Assembly: GCA_021200995.1 (NCBI GenBank)
Contig: JAJQFS010000082.1
Coordinates: 1-47,341 of the forward strand
From: Lachnospiraceae bacterium
GTDB lineage: Bacteria; Bacillota; Clostridia; Lachnospirales; Lachnospiraceae
DNA: 47,341 nucleotides
Direction of reading: 5' to 3'
A model generated the notes under the pieces. That model saw only the letters and a list, made by a program, of their open reading frames with translations, ran no database searches and was not told the origin of the DNA. Positions 1 to 8,584 of the stretch are shown here, piece by piece; the first letter of the stretch is position 1; each line of letters starts with the position of its first letter. The position numbers and the translations under genes were made by a program.

Positions 1-421
1 CCTTGACGCCGGCCAGGTCATAGGCCCGGATCCGGTCTCCCGTCTCCTTCGGCACATTGCTCAGGATCCGTTCCCGTGAGGAATATTTCTCCACGCGGGT
101 GCGGACGTACTCCTCCTCCAGATCCAGCTCCTCACAGAGTACCTGAATGACCCGCTCCGGATCCTCCACCTGGTTATAGATAACGGAGACCGTACAGACA
201 GTCTCATTGTCCGCCAGCACCACACCGTTGCGGTCTAAGATTCGTCCCCGCAGCGCCTTGATGTCCCGCTCCCGCTCCTGTAAATTGGTAGCCATCTGCG
301 CGTAATAATCGCCCTCCACCGCCATCAGATAAATCAGACGGCCCAGCAGTGCACACAGCATCAGAATGCTGGCCGCGGCGAAAAACAAAATCTTTTTCTT
401 CTGATAGGTTCTGACAAACAT
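1..421 (-). CDS. Class B penicillin-binding protein, N-terminal part (SpoVD/PBP2-like), cut by the window edge
   Basis: Only the first 140 or so codons are inside the window; the gene runs off the left edge. The start is ATG at 421, preceded by a GTGAGG ribosome binding site. A short basic cytoplasmic stretch is followed by one membrane anchor (about residues 10-32), then a conserved class B PBP opening (RGRILDRNG at about 58-66), the start of the pedestal/dimerisation domain. Transpeptidase motifs lie outside the window. It is the second class B PBP gene in a row, downstream of ftsL-ftsI on the same strand. That position is where sporulating Firmicutes carry spoVD, which makes spore cortex peptidoglycan. 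The SpoVD assignment is by context; a PBP2B-like role cannot be excluded. Confidence 0.85.
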   Translation of the reverse strand, partial: MFVRTYQKKKILFFAAASILMLCALLGRLIYLMAVEGDYYAQMATNLQERERDIKALRGRILDRNGVVLADNETVCTVSVIYNQVEDPERVIQVLCEELDLEEEYVRTRVEKYSSRERILSNVPKETGDRIRAYDLAGVK

Positions 422-500
422 AAATAACCTCACAGAAAGTGTTGTTTTCAGCTTATGTGACTTTCCATGAGGTTATGCCCGGCTTTTGAGCCGCGCTTCG

Positions 501-776
501 TTCCCCTTTTACACTGTGCACGGCTCGTATTCCCCTTTTATTCTGACCAGGCCTGAAGTAAATTCCCCTTTTACACCGGCACAGTCTTTTCTCTTTTACT
601 TTGACCACGCCTGAAATAAATTCCCCTTTTACACGGGCGTGATCTTTCCCCTTTTACTTTGGCTTAACCTTTGTAAATTCCCCTTTTACGCCGGGTTAAA
701 GCCTTTTTCCCTTTTTACACTGTCCGTGCCTGTCGTAAATTCCCCTTTTACACGAGCCGGACATGTTCCCTTTTAC
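501..776 (-). repeat. Degenerate tandem repeat array between the two PBP genes
   Basis: Ten copies of a core reading TAAAAGGGGAA on the minus strand (TTCCCCTTTTA on plus) begin at about 501, 530, 563, 589, 621, 646, 678, 707, 740 and 766. The spacing alternates between longer (29-33 bp) and shorter (25-29 bp) steps, so the higher-order unit is about 57-62 bp with four to five copies. Between cores, units share a degenerate middle such as TTCAGGCnTGGTCA. The array starts right after the ftsI stop codon and ends about 80 bp before the next PBP start, so it lies in the transcript between them. No convincing ORF and no match to a known element was recognised. Confidence 0.85.
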
Positions 777-783
777 ACTGTTA

Positions 784-2976
784 CTATTCTGTTGATCCTG
801 ATGTTTCTGTTCCCTCCGTCTGAGTCTCCTCCGTCTGCGTTTCCTCAGTCGTCGTTTCCTCTGAGACAATTCCCTCCACTGTTGAACCGATGGTTGTGGT
901 GGTGGCGCCATTGTCCGCGGCTATGGAGTTGAGCAGATCAGAATTGTCAGCCACCTCCGAGATATCCTCCTCCGTGTCTTCTAAGGCTCTCTTCTCCAGA
1001 TAACCCTGAATCACGGCCTCGCTTCTCTCTGCAAGCTCCGCCTCTTCTGACTCTGTCAGTTCCTCCGTCATATAAATACCCAGATATGGCAGGATATCTG
1101 TCATAATATCCTTGCTGAGCCAGCAGGCGTACTTGGTCGAATTGCTCTGATCCTCCACATTTGGTCTGTCAATCACCACATACACCAGTACCTGCGGATC
1201 ATCCGCCGGCGCGTAACCGCAGAAGGAAACCACATAATCGCCGTTTCCTCTGGGGAGCGTTTCGCTGGTGCCGGTCTTGCCGCCGATAACATATCCCGCC
1301 ACGGCTGCCTTGGTGCCGGTACCGCTTTCCACGACGCCGTTGCAATACTCGATGATCTTTTCACTGGTAGACTCTGAGATGGTCTGTTTCACCAGCTTGG
1401 CGGAAATATTCTCCACCACAGAGCCGTTGGAGCTTAAGATCTGGCTGACCACACGCGGCTCATAGAGATAGCCGCCGTTTACCAAAGAACTGAAGCTTGC
1501 CGCCATCTGAATCATGGACACCTGGAAGCCCTGTCCAAAAGACGAGGTAGCTAATTCTGAACTCCCCATGGTATCCGCCGAATAGATGAGGCTTGCCGTA
1601 CGCGCCTCTCCGGCCAGGTCAACATTGCTCTTTAAGCCAAAGCCGAAGCGGTTCTGAAACTCCGTAAAGGTATCGCTTCCCATGGCCTGTGAAATATACA
1701 TCATCGTCACATTGCAGGACTGTGCGACGGCATCAGCCACCGACACATACCCATGTGAGCCGTGACATTTAATCGTCCAGCCGCCCACTTCCAGGGAACC
1801 AGTGCAGTAATAGCTTTCATTTCCCGTGATGGTTCCCGTCTCCAGCGCCATTGCCACCGTAAAGGGCTTGGCCACAGATCCCGGCTCATAGGTATCTGAA
1901 ATACAGAAATTGCGCCAGATCTGGTTGGATTCCGTGTAAAAGGCTTCCGTATCCTCCTGCAGGGCGGCCCATTCCGCGTCCGTGAAATACTCGCTCAGAT
2001 CGTAAGGATTATTACAGTCATAACCGGTATTCGTGGCCATGGCCAGGACGCTTCCGTCGTTGACATCCATGACAATCACACCGATATTCTCCGCGCCGGC
2101 GCCGGACCGGTAATTGTCCCGCAGCTCCTCATTGTAATAATCAATCCACTTCTCCACAGTCGTCTGAATATTGACGTCGATTGTGGTCACAATGCTGTAG
2201 CCGTCCGAAGCGGGAATAGTGGTTACATCCACCTCACTGTCCGAATTCAAATACCCATATTCTCTGCCTGTCGTCCCGTTCAGCGTATCATTATAATACT
2301 CCTCCAGGCCGAACATGCCATTATTGTCAGAACCGGTGAAGCCCAGAACCTCACTGGCCAGGGTAGAATAGGGATATTTCCTCTCATACTGCTCCTCAAA
2401 CCAGATGCCAGTGATATGCGTGCCGCCGTAGGTCTCGCCTTTTGCCTCCGCCGCGGCTTTTCCCGCGTCATAGGCTGCGTCCACATAGTCATAATAGGCT
2501 TCCATCTCATCGTAGGAGATGCTTTTTAAAATAATGCGGTACTGCGAGGAGGGATAGTTGGCTATATATTCCTTCACTGCCGAAAGATCGATATCCGGAA
2601 AACACGCTTCCAGTGCTTCCAGCGTTGGCGTATAGGCTTCATCATCCGCTAAAAGTGCCTTCGTGTCCAGAATGACATTGTAGACCTTCTCACTGTAGGC
2701 CAGCACCGTACCGTTGGCGTCGTATATCGTGCCCCTTTTATATGCAAGCGTCGTGGAATCATAGGCCTGCTGGCTTAAAACGATCTGCTTGTACTTTTCC
2801 TCGCTGGTCGCGGTAATATTCACCAGCCGCCAGACTAAAAACCCGGCCGCGGCCAGCGCAATCGTGCAGAAAACAAACAGCTTGCGTCTCATATAAGGCC
2901 GAAGTTTGGTCGTATCCACCCTGCGCTGCCGGTTATTGTTGCTTCGTCCCCCTCTGCTCTGGGTCCTCTCGTTCAT
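784..2976 (-). CDS. ftsI: Peptidoglycan D,D-transpeptidase, FtsI/PBP2B type
   Basis: Septal class B PBP of about 730 residues that cross-links peptidoglycan at the division site. The start at 2976 (MNERTQ) follows the ftsL stop codon with one base between them, indicating translational coupling; a longer in-frame extension would overlap ftsL. A basic N-terminus and a membrane anchor (about residues 33-52) precede the dimerisation domain with RGTIYDANG. Catalytic motifs are present: SVAK with the acyl-enzyme serine at residue 367, SCN at 420-422 and KTG at 567-569. There is no PASTA domain. The C-terminus ends in a low-complexity Thr/Glu/Gly tail. The repeat array follows directly after the stop. 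Confidence 0.93.
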   Translation of the reverse strand: MNERTQSRGGRSNNNRQRRVDTTKLRPYMRRKLFVFCTIALAAAGFLVWRLVNITATSEEKYKQIVLSQQAYDSTTLAYKRGTIYDANGTVLAYSEKVYNVILDTKALLADDEAYTPTLEALEACFPDIDLSAVKEYIANYPSSQYRIILKSISYDEMEAYYDYVDAAYDAGKAAAEAKGETYGGTHITGIWFEEQYERKYPYSTLASEVLGFTGSDNNGMFGLEEYYNDTLNGTTGREYGYLNSDSEVDVTTIPASDGYSIVTTIDVNIQTTVEKWIDYYNEELRDNYRSGAGAENIGVIVMDVNDGSVLAMATNTGYDCNNPYDLSEYFTDAEWAALQEDTEAFYTESNQIWRNFCISDTYEPGSVAKPFTVAMALETGTITGNESYYCTGSLEVGGWTIKCHGSHGYVSVADAVAQSCNVTMMYISQAMGSDTFTEFQNRFGFGLKSNVDLAGEARTASLIYSADTMGSSELATSSFGQGFQVSMIQMAASFSSLVNGGYLYEPRVVSQILSSNGSVVENISAKLVKQTISESTSEKIIEYCNGVVESGTGTKAAVAGYVIGGKTGTSETLPRGNGDYVVSFCGYAPADDPQVLVYVVIDRPNVEDQSNSTKYACWLSKDIMTDILPYLGIYMTEELTESEEAELAERSEAVIQGYLEKRALEDTEEDISEVADNSDLLNSIAADNGATTTTIGSTVEGIVSEETTTEETQTEETQTEGTETSGSTE

Positions 2977-2977
2977 C

Positions 2978-3652
2978 TTAATCCTCGTCGGAGACGACAA
3001 CACTCTGTTCCATGTAGTCGTCGATCTGGGAATCATATGTAATAATCTGATCCTCCGTGGCGTATACCATACCCAGGTCCATAATGGCGACTTCCCTGAC
3101 ATCCTCCAGGTCCACACTGGCTTCGATTCTGCTCAGGTATTCGTCATTGCTGACAGTCAGGTCATTGACCTCCGACTCCAGGGACTGAATATTGGTTCTC
3201 AGCTGCGTAATGTCAGACTGCAGGCTCAGATAGCGAAGCACTATCAGGCCCAGGAACAGAAACGCCGCGGTCACGGTCACAAGCGCCAGCCTGTTGACCG
3301 GAGAGGCCTTCAGCGTTACCCTTGCCTTCTCAGTGCCGACATCGACCTGGTGTCTCTGGGGCGCCTGCCTGCGGGCGGGTGCTGCCTGCTGTGAAGTACG
3401 TCTGCGAACCGGCTCTGCTGTCTGCTGCGCGGTCTGTCTGCGGGCCGGTGCTGCCTGATTTGCCGCAGTTCGTCTGCGGGCCGGCTCTGCTGTCTGCTGT
3501 GCAGTCTGTCTGCGGGTCGGATTCTGCTTCGGAACCGCTGTCCCATACTGATACTGCATGGAAGTTCTGCCGGCGGTATTTCTGCCGCTGTTCGCTCTTG
3601 TATTTACTTGTGTGCTTCCGTATCTGCGGTATCCGTAATCGTTGCCTGCCAT
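2978..3652 (-). CDS. ftsL: FtsL-like septum assembly protein with repetitive basic N-terminus
   Basis: A 224-residue bitopic membrane protein in the ftsL slot between rsmH and ftsI. A long cytoplasmic N-terminus (about 105 residues) is rich in Gln, Ala, Arg and Thr and contains an imperfect internal repeat with the elements ARRQTAQQTAEP and RRRT. One membrane segment at about 110-130 is followed by a periplasmic coiled coil (about 132-165), the usual FtsL/DivIC leucine-zipper arrangement. Family members have much shorter N-termini, so the extension is unusual. The gene follows rsmH by 2 bp and abuts ftsI. FtsL normally forms a complex with FtsB/DivIC and activates the FtsI/FtsW synthase pair. 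Sequence identity in this family is low, so the call rests on topology and position. Confidence 0.85.
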   Translation of the reverse strand: MAGNDYGYRRYGSTQVNTRANSGRNTAGRTSMQYQYGTAVPKQNPTRRQTAQQTAEPARRRTAANQAAPARRQTAQQTAEPVRRRTSQQAAPARRQAPQRHQVDVGTEKARVTLKASPVNRLALVTVTAAFLFLGLIVLRYLSLQSDITQLRTNIQSLESEVNDLTVSNDEYLSRIEASVDLEDVREVAIMDLGMVYATEDQIITYDSQIDDYMEQSVVVSDED

Positions 3653-3654
3653 GT

Positions 3655-4596
3655 TCAGACCTCCTGCGCCTTTTCAAATACTCTCAGTTTCGCGCTTTTG
3701 CTTCTTTTATTCTCTTTCAGCTCCCGTTCGGAGGGCTGTATCGGTTTCTTTGTAATCATTTTTCCTTTTGGAACTCTGCCGCAGGTGCACACCGGAAACG
3801 ACGGCGGACAGATGCAGGGATTCTCCGCTTTGTGGAAAGCCGATTTCACAATCCGGTCCTCCAGGGAGTGGAAGGCGATGATGCACAATCTTCCTTCGGG
3901 CTTTAACAGATCGATCATGTCCTCCATCGAGTCTCTTAAAACGTCCAGCTCATGGTTGCATTCAATGCGGATGGCCTGAAAGGTCTTTTTGGAGGGGTGC
4001 CCGTTTACCCGCATTTTCGCGGGGACAGCCGCTTTGATGATCTCGTTTAACTCACCTGTAGTCTCTATGGGAGCCTGCTCTCTCGCCAGACAAATATGTT
4101 TGGCAATGTTTTTGGCGAACTGGTCTTCCCCGTAATCCCGGATGATCCTGTAAAGCTCCATCTCCGGATAGGTATTGACAATTTCCTTCGCGGACAGCTC
4201 CTGGCGGTCGTCCATGCGCATATCCAGAGGCGTATCTTCCTTATAGGAAAATCCCCTTTCCGGCGTGTCCAGCTGAAAGGAGGAAACACCGAGATCCAGG
4301 AGGATACCATTGACCTCATGGATGCCTTCTTCGGCGAGGCGTTCACGCATATACCGGAAATTGCTGCGGATGATAGTCGCTCGATCCTGATATGGTAAAA
4401 GCCGTTCCGTGGCCGCCGCAATCGCGTCCCCGTCCTGGTCAAAGCCGTACAGATGGCCCTTGTCCGACAGACGCGCACACACCTGGCTCGCGTGGCCGCC
4501 GCCTCCTAAGGTGCCGTCCACGTACACGCCGTCAGGCTGTATATTTAGCTCTTCAATCGTCTCCTGCAGCAGTACGGAATAATGTCTGAATTCCAT
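3655..4596 (-). CDS. rsmH: 16S rRNA (cytosine(1402)-N(4))-methyltransferase
   Basis: The 313-residue RsmH (MraW) methylates N4 of C1402 in 16S rRNA using S-adenosylmethionine. The N-terminus carries the SAM-binding glycine-rich motif ([12 protein letters not shown] at about 26-37). Other family signatures are [12 protein letters not shown] near 100 and the C-terminal [11 protein letters not shown] near 235-246. Length matches the family. The start [10 protein letters not shown] is the canonical N-terminus. It lies 12 bp after mraZ and 2 bp before ftsL, so it is part of one division-cluster transcript. Confidence 0.97.
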   Translation of the reverse strand: MEFRHYSVLLQETIEELNIQPDGVYVDGTLGGGGHASQVCARLSDKGHLYGFDQDGDAIAAATERLLPYQDRATIIRSNFRYMRERLAEEGIHEVNGILLDLGVSSFQLDTPERGFSYKEDTPLDMRMDDRQELSAKEIVNTYPEMELYRIIRDYGEDQFAKNIAKHICLAREQAPIETTGELNEIIKAAVPAKMRVNGHPSKKTFQAIRIECNHELDVLRDSMEDMIDLLKPEGRLCIIAFHSLEDRIVKSAFHKAENPCICPPSFPVCTCGRVPKGKMITKKPIQPSERELKENKRSKSAKLRVFEKAQEV

Positions 4597-4608
4597 TCTC
4601 TCCGTCTC

Positions 4609-5040
4609 CTACAGGCGGATGCCGATGCTGTCCAGATATGCCATGGACTGATCCACATCAATATCCTCATTCTCCGCATCCCAGCGTGCCTTATCCCAGA
4701 TCTCCACATGGCGGCCGCTGCCTACCATGCATACATCCTTATCCAGACCCGCGTACTCGCGAAGCTCTGTCGGGATTAAGAATCTTCCTTGCTTGTCCAC
4801 TTCCACATAGGCCGCGCCGGATAAGAAAAACCGCAGCACCTTGCGGGACTCCTTGCTGGTGATGGAGAGCGTATCAAGCTTTTCCTCGAACTGCGTCCAT
4901 TCTGTTTTGTCGTACACAAACAAACACCCATCAATCCCCTTGGTCACCACGAATTCCTCGCCCAGCGAGTCGCGCAACTTGGAGGGAAGAATGAGTCTAC
5001 CTTTTGTATCAAGCGTGTGATTGTATTTGCCTGCGTACAT
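4609..5040 (-). CDS. mraZ: Transcriptional regulator / nucleoid protein MraZ
   Basis: A 143-residue protein with two tandem MraZ (SpoVT/AbrB-like) domains, each carrying the DxxxR signature: DTKGR followed by LILPSKLR near residue 15, and DKQGR followed by FLIPTELR near residue 83. MraZ forms a ring-shaped oligomer that binds direct repeats upstream of its own operon and represses the division cluster. It is the first gene of the mraZ-rsmH-ftsL-ftsI set here. Candidate boxes lie about 70-100 bp upstream. Length and start are typical. Confidence 0.97.
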   Translation of the reverse strand: MYAGKYNHTLDTKGRLILPSKLRDSLGEEFVVTKGIDGCLFVYDKTEWTQFEEKLDTLSITSKESRKVLRFFLSGAAYVEVDKQGRFLIPTELREYAGLDKDVCMVGSGRHVEIWDKARWDAENEDIDVDQSMAYLDSIGIRL

Positions 5041-5110
5041 AAAAGCTTACCTTCCCGTTCGTCGGGTTTGCGTGGGAGTTGCACCATTTTTAACCCATTT
5101 TCGTGATTTT

Positions 5111-5140
5111 TCTGGCACTTTGTTCCCTTTTGCTCCACTT
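5111..5140 (-). promoter_or_regulatory. Candidate MraZ boxes upstream of mraZ
   Basis: Read on the minus strand, this stretch holds GTGGAG, GGGAAC and GTGCCA spaced about 10 bp apart by A-rich linkers. That is the arrangement of MraZ operators in Firmicutes, which are short G-rich direct repeats about one helical turn apart. A further TGGGT and TGGTG pair, 10 bp apart, lies at about 5083-5098, closer to the gene. Matches are imperfect, so this is inferred from position and spacing. Confidence 0.45.
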
Positions 5141-5214
5141 GGAATATAGCTTACATCTTTTTCCCCATCTTGGCAAGTGGAATTATGAATTTTTTTTAAA
5201 AATGTGAATCAAAG

Positions 5215-5251
5215 CAGCCGGGAAACTGTCATCCAGACAATTTCCCGGCTG
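5215..5251 (-). terminator. Hairpin after the membrane protein gene
   Basis: An 11-bp perfect inverted repeat, CAGCCGGGAAA with TTTCCCGGCTG, surrounds a 15-nt loop that contains a further CTGTC/GACA pairing. It sits 57 bp beyond the stop of the minus-strand membrane protein gene and upstream of mraZ. The downstream side on minus is only moderately T-rich, so efficiency is uncertain. Confidence 0.55.
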
Positions 5252-5307
5252 TTGATCAACCATGCTGTATTCTGTTTCTGAAACACGTCACACCTAAAAC
5301 GGCTCTC

Positions 5308-7095
5308 TCAGCCTCCTGCATACGATACCGCGTACACCGTATACCCCGCATCCTCCTCCACATCAATATGATCCACCGCGGTCACCTCCACAGCGTATCC
5401 CTTCACCGCATAATAGGCGGCCAGCCAGTCGATCTCCCTTGAATCCTTACTGATGAAATATACGTAATCCAGACCCGCCAGATCCTCAGTCAGTTCGTCA
5501 ATCCCCGCGTAAGCCAGCTTCTGCTGATAAAGCGGCGACTTGGCGGCCCAGCCGCCGCAGATATCGTAATTGCGGTAGTCGCTGTCGCAGGCTGTGAACA
5601 GCGGCTCATAAGCGGTCGTATAGCTGTAAACATCGATCAGAAAATAAGAATCCGGATGCGCGGCGCAATAATCCTGCAGCGGCTGATAGTACGCGGCGTA
5701 CTCCGCCTCCATTTCTGTTTTCTCTGTCAGGGCGTCCTGTACACCGATAACGGCGTAATAGCCAAATACAACGCTGAAGACGAGAACTGTGAAAGTCGTG
5801 AATGTTGTTATGGCAGTCTGCTTTTTCCGGACAATATACAACTGCTTCAGTTCCGCGAGCAGCATGGCCATCAAAATCAGAATTTCACATAAATACAGCG
5901 AATGATTGACCCTGTCGAAAAACCGTCCGCGCATGAAAATATACATCCAGCTGACCGTGCGCATGCCGCCCAGCAAAAGCAGCTGCCAGAGAATGGCCAA
6001 ATGACCGTTGAGAAGACCCGCCGCCAGCGCGAAGGCATATCCCGCCACAATCACCACCATCCAGGGACGGTCGATCAGATGCACCATCTGCCAACGATAG
6101 TAGGCGAAGCCGTCTGAAAGATTATACCGGAAATACCCGACGCCGCGCTCATTCAGATCATAATCAATAATGGTCTGTAAAAGGTCCGAATCAATCTCGT
6201 CATCCAGGGCAAAATTATAATTCACGAGAAGCTCCACCTCCGCCTCGGGAAGGCCGATGCGGTCGTAAAATTCCTCATTTCCCTCATATTCCGGCGCTCT
6301 TCCCAGGAAGTCAAACAGCTCCGTGCGGTTGTCAAAAAAGGTGCGGAATTCCTGCCATTCGTCGCTGCTGTAGGCCGCCGTATCAATCAGATAACAGGCC
6401 CCCATACCGAGCGCCACCACCAGAACGGTAACCAGATATTTGCGATAGTTCTCCACGGAGAAAAATTTCAGGCCGACGCTCTTTGCGCCCATGCTCCACT
6501 TATACAGGCCGGCCGCGGCCACCAGCGGGCAGAGCAAAAGCACCATCTCAGTCCGCATGCAGAACGCCAGAATAAAAAGGATCATGCTGATGATATTCCT
6601 GCGGTTAAACTCCGCGGGAGAACATCGATCGGACGTGGTGACAAATAAAAAGATAGCCGTACCCGCCAGAACAGCGCTGGTCACGGTGTATTGAATATAA
6701 AGAACTTTGCCCAGCAGAACAGCTGTAAAGGCAAGGATCCCAAGGACAGCCAGCAGAAGCTTTCCCTTTCTGCCGTCCGCCTGCTCCAGAAGCCTGCGCA
6801 GAATCAGAAACATACAGAGCGCGTGGCAAAAGCCCATGAACAGACCATACCAGTTCAGCGCCGGAAGCAGTCGATAGAGGGAACTGATCAGAAGTCCCAG
6901 TGGATAAAGCATCTGGATGCAGTGCGCATTCGGCGTACCGGTGTACGCGCCGGATAAAATGTCCCTGATCATCACGTCGTCGTTGATCGTAAACCAGACA
7001 TCAAAAAAAACAGTAAGCACAACGGTTCCCGCTCCCACGATCAGGAGCGAAAGAATGGTCTCCATGTGCCTGCTGTTTTGTAAATTTTTCTTCAT
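5308..7095 (-). CDS. Polytopic membrane protein of unknown function
   Basis: A roughly 595-residue protein with about ten hydrophobic helices in the first two thirds and a soluble C-terminal domain of about 140 residues. No catalytic motif was recognised. The layout (membrane helices, a long extracytoplasmic loop after helix 6-7, soluble C-terminus) recalls membrane glycosyltransferase or polymer-export families, but I cannot assign it. ATG at 7095 is preferred because GTGAGG lies about 10 bp upstream; a GTG at 7149 in the same frame has no good ribosome binding site. It sits between eno and the division cluster, each separated by hairpins, so it is probably transcribed alone. Confidence 0.75.
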   Translation of the reverse strand: MKKNLQNSRHMETILSLLIVGAGTVVLTVFFDVWFTINDDVMIRDILSGAYTGTPNAHCIQMLYPLGLLISSLYRLLPALNWYGLFMGFCHALCMFLILRRLLEQADGRKGKLLLAVLGILAFTAVLLGKVLYIQYTVTSAVLAGTAIFLFVTTSDRCSPAEFNRRNIISMILFILAFCMRTEMVLLLCPLVAAAGLYKWSMGAKSVGLKFFSVENYRKYLVTVLVVALGMGACYLIDTAAYSSDEWQEFRTFFDNRTELFDFLGRAPEYEGNEEFYDRIGLPEAEVELLVNYNFALDDEIDSDLLQTIIDYDLNERGVGYFRYNLSDGFAYYRWQMVHLIDRPWMVVIVAGYAFALAAGLLNGHLAILWQLLLLGGMRTVSWMYIFMRGRFFDRVNHSLYLCEILILMAMLLAELKQLYIVRKKQTAITTFTTFTVLVFSVVFGYYAVIGVQDALTEKTEMEAEYAAYYQPLQDYCAAHPDSYFLIDVYSYTTAYEPLFTACDSDYRNYDICGGWAAKSPLYQQKLAYAGIDELTEDLAGLDYVYFISKDSREIDWLAAYYAVKGYAVEVTAVDHIDVEEDAGYTVYAVSYAGG

Positions 7096-7220
7096 TAGGG
7101 AAAACCTCACTGTCAATAAACTGCCGTCCTCAAGGCCGCGTGCAATCACGCCTGCTTTTCAATATGGTCAGTATAGCAAAATCAAACCTTTCACGCAACT
7201 CGATTCATCATCTAAAATCA

Positions 7221-7254
7221 GGAAAAGGCACCCGGTCCCGATGAACCGAGTGCC
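7221..7254 (-). terminator. Rho-independent terminator of eno
   Basis: GGCACCCGGT (7227-7236) pairs with ACCGAGTGCC (7245-7254) with one mismatch around an 8-nt loop. On the minus strand the stem is followed by TTTTCC and, after a short gap, another T run. It lies 27 bp after the enolase stop codon. Confidence 0.8.
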
Positions 7255-7280
7255 TCTCTCAAGAAATTTTCTATCATTGA

Positions 7281-8525
7281 TCAGCAGATATCTGCTCCCC
7301 CGTACAGCTCCTCCTCAATCCTTAACAGCTGATTATACTTCGCCGTCCGCTCTCCTCTGCTGGGTGCGCCTGTCTTAATCAGGCCGGTATTTAAGGCCAC
7401 CGCCAGGTCCGCGATGAAACTGTCCTCACTCTCGCCGCTTCTGTGAGAAAGAATGGTCCGATAGCCATGCTCTTTTGCCAGCTGCACCGCCTCAATCGTC
7501 TCTGTCAGAGTGCCGATCCGGCCCGGCTTGATCAGGACAGCATTGGCCACGCCCATCTCAATTCCCTGCTTAAGCCGCCCGGGACTTACGGCAAACAGAG
7601 CGTCTCCCACCAGAAGGGTGCTCTTTTCCAGACGTCTGGTCAACTCCAGCCAGCCCTCCCAATCGTCCGGCCCCAGCGGATCCTCCAGAGAATAAACCGG
7701 GTATTTTAAAACCAGATCTTCCCGCTCCTGTATCAGCTCCTCTGAGGAATAACAGCGTTTCTGCTTAGGCATACAATAATCGTCAGTCCCGCTTCCTTTC
7801 CATGTGCCGGCCGCTATATCCAGACTGATGCGCACCTCCCGCCCGGGCGCAAATCCTGCCGTCTGTATCGCCTCCATGATAAAATCAATTGCCTCTATTT
7901 CAGTGGAAAGGCGGGGCGCGAAGCCTCCCTCATCCCCTACATCCGTCGCAAGTCCCCTGTCCGAAAGGATTTTTTTCAGAGTATGATAGATTTCACAGCC
8001 CCACTGAATTCCCTGTGAAATGCTGTCCGCGCCAACCGGCACAATCATGAATTCCTGCACATCTAATGCGTTAGACGCGTGCGCGCCGCCGTTTATGATA
8101 TTCATCATCGGCGTGGGCAGAATCTGTCCCTGTACGCCGCCCAGATAGCGGTAGAGCGGAATGTGCAGCGCTTTTGCCGCCGCGTCCGCGCAGGCTAAGG
8201 AAACGCTTAAAAGTGTGTTTGTCCCCAGCCCGGATTGACCCTCTCTCCCGCCTGTCTCCATCAGAATGTGGTCGATACGCCGCTGGTCGGTTACCTCCGT
8301 TCCCGCCAGGGGCTCCTGCAGACATTTCTCTATATTCTGAGCCGCCGACTTCACGGCTTCACAATCAATTTTCTGATCTGTCCCGTTCGGCACAATGACG
8401 CGGCCCTCTGTCAGTTCCCCGTTTACACAGTTGCGCACCGTCACCGTAGCCTCCAGCGTCGGATTGCCCCTGGCATCCAGCACCTGCCTGCCGCGCGCGT
8501 AGACAATTTTCAAATACTCCACCAT
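7281..8525 (-). CDS. eno: Enolase (phosphopyruvate hydratase), short divergent form
   Basis: Converts 2-phosphoglycerate to phosphoenolpyruvate. At 414 residues it is about 15 shorter than typical bacterial enolase. Active-site segments are kept: GGAHASN near 146, GDEGGFAPRL near 195, a metal-ligand Asp in SLDIAAG, Glu in SLEDPL, Asp in VGDALF, catalytic Lys in LIKPGRIGT, and SHRSGE. Several normally fixed neighbours differ: GNPTLEATV for GNPTVEVEV, SLEDPL for SIEDGL and VGDALF for VGDDLF. Catalysis is probably retained, but the protein could be a second, specialised enolase. ATG at 8525 has an AGGAGG site 9 bp upstream that is buried in a hairpin. Confidence 0.9.
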   Translation of the reverse strand: MVEYLKIVYARGRQVLDARGNPTLEATVTVRNCVNGELTEGRVIVPNGTDQKIDCEAVKSAAQNIEKCLQEPLAGTEVTDQRRIDHILMETGGREGQSGLGTNTLLSVSLACADAAAKALHIPLYRYLGGVQGQILPTPMMNIINGGAHASNALDVQEFMIVPVGADSISQGIQWGCEIYHTLKKILSDRGLATDVGDEGGFAPRLSTEIEAIDFIMEAIQTAGFAPGREVRISLDIAAGTWKGSGTDDYCMPKQKRCYSSEELIQEREDLVLKYPVYSLEDPLGPDDWEGWLELTRRLEKSTLLVGDALFAVSPGRLKQGIEMGVANAVLIKPGRIGTLTETIEAVQLAKEHGYRTILSHRSGESEDSFIADLAVALNTGLIKTGAPSRGERTAKYNQLLRIEEELYGGADIC

Positions 8526-8530
8526 AAAAA

Positions 8531-8565
8531 ACTACCTCCTGAAAGTTACTCTCTCAGAAGGTAGT
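8531..8565 (-). promoter_or_regulatory. Hairpin enclosing the eno ribosome binding site; also resembles a terminator of asnB
   Basis: On the minus strand ACTACCTTCTGA (8554-8565) pairs completely, with one U-G wobble, with TCAGGAGGTAGT (8531-8542) around an 11-nt loop, and a T6 run follows. The 3' arm contains the AGGAGG that must initiate eno at 8525. The structure starts 19 bp after the asnB stop. As RNA it could stop asnB transcription and/or hide the eno start. Confidence 0.7.
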
Positions 8566-8584
8566 GTGTGTAATTCATGTGAAA

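Noticed and set aside
501-776. CRISPR array between the PBP genes
   Set aside because: The core is only about 11 bp, spacing is irregular, the inter-core sequences are related to one another, and there are no cas genes.
784-932. Plus-strand ORFs over the repeat array and the ftsI tail
   Set aside because: Composition reflects the repeat and the antisense of a Thr/Glu-rich coding tail; there is no ribosome binding site or domain.
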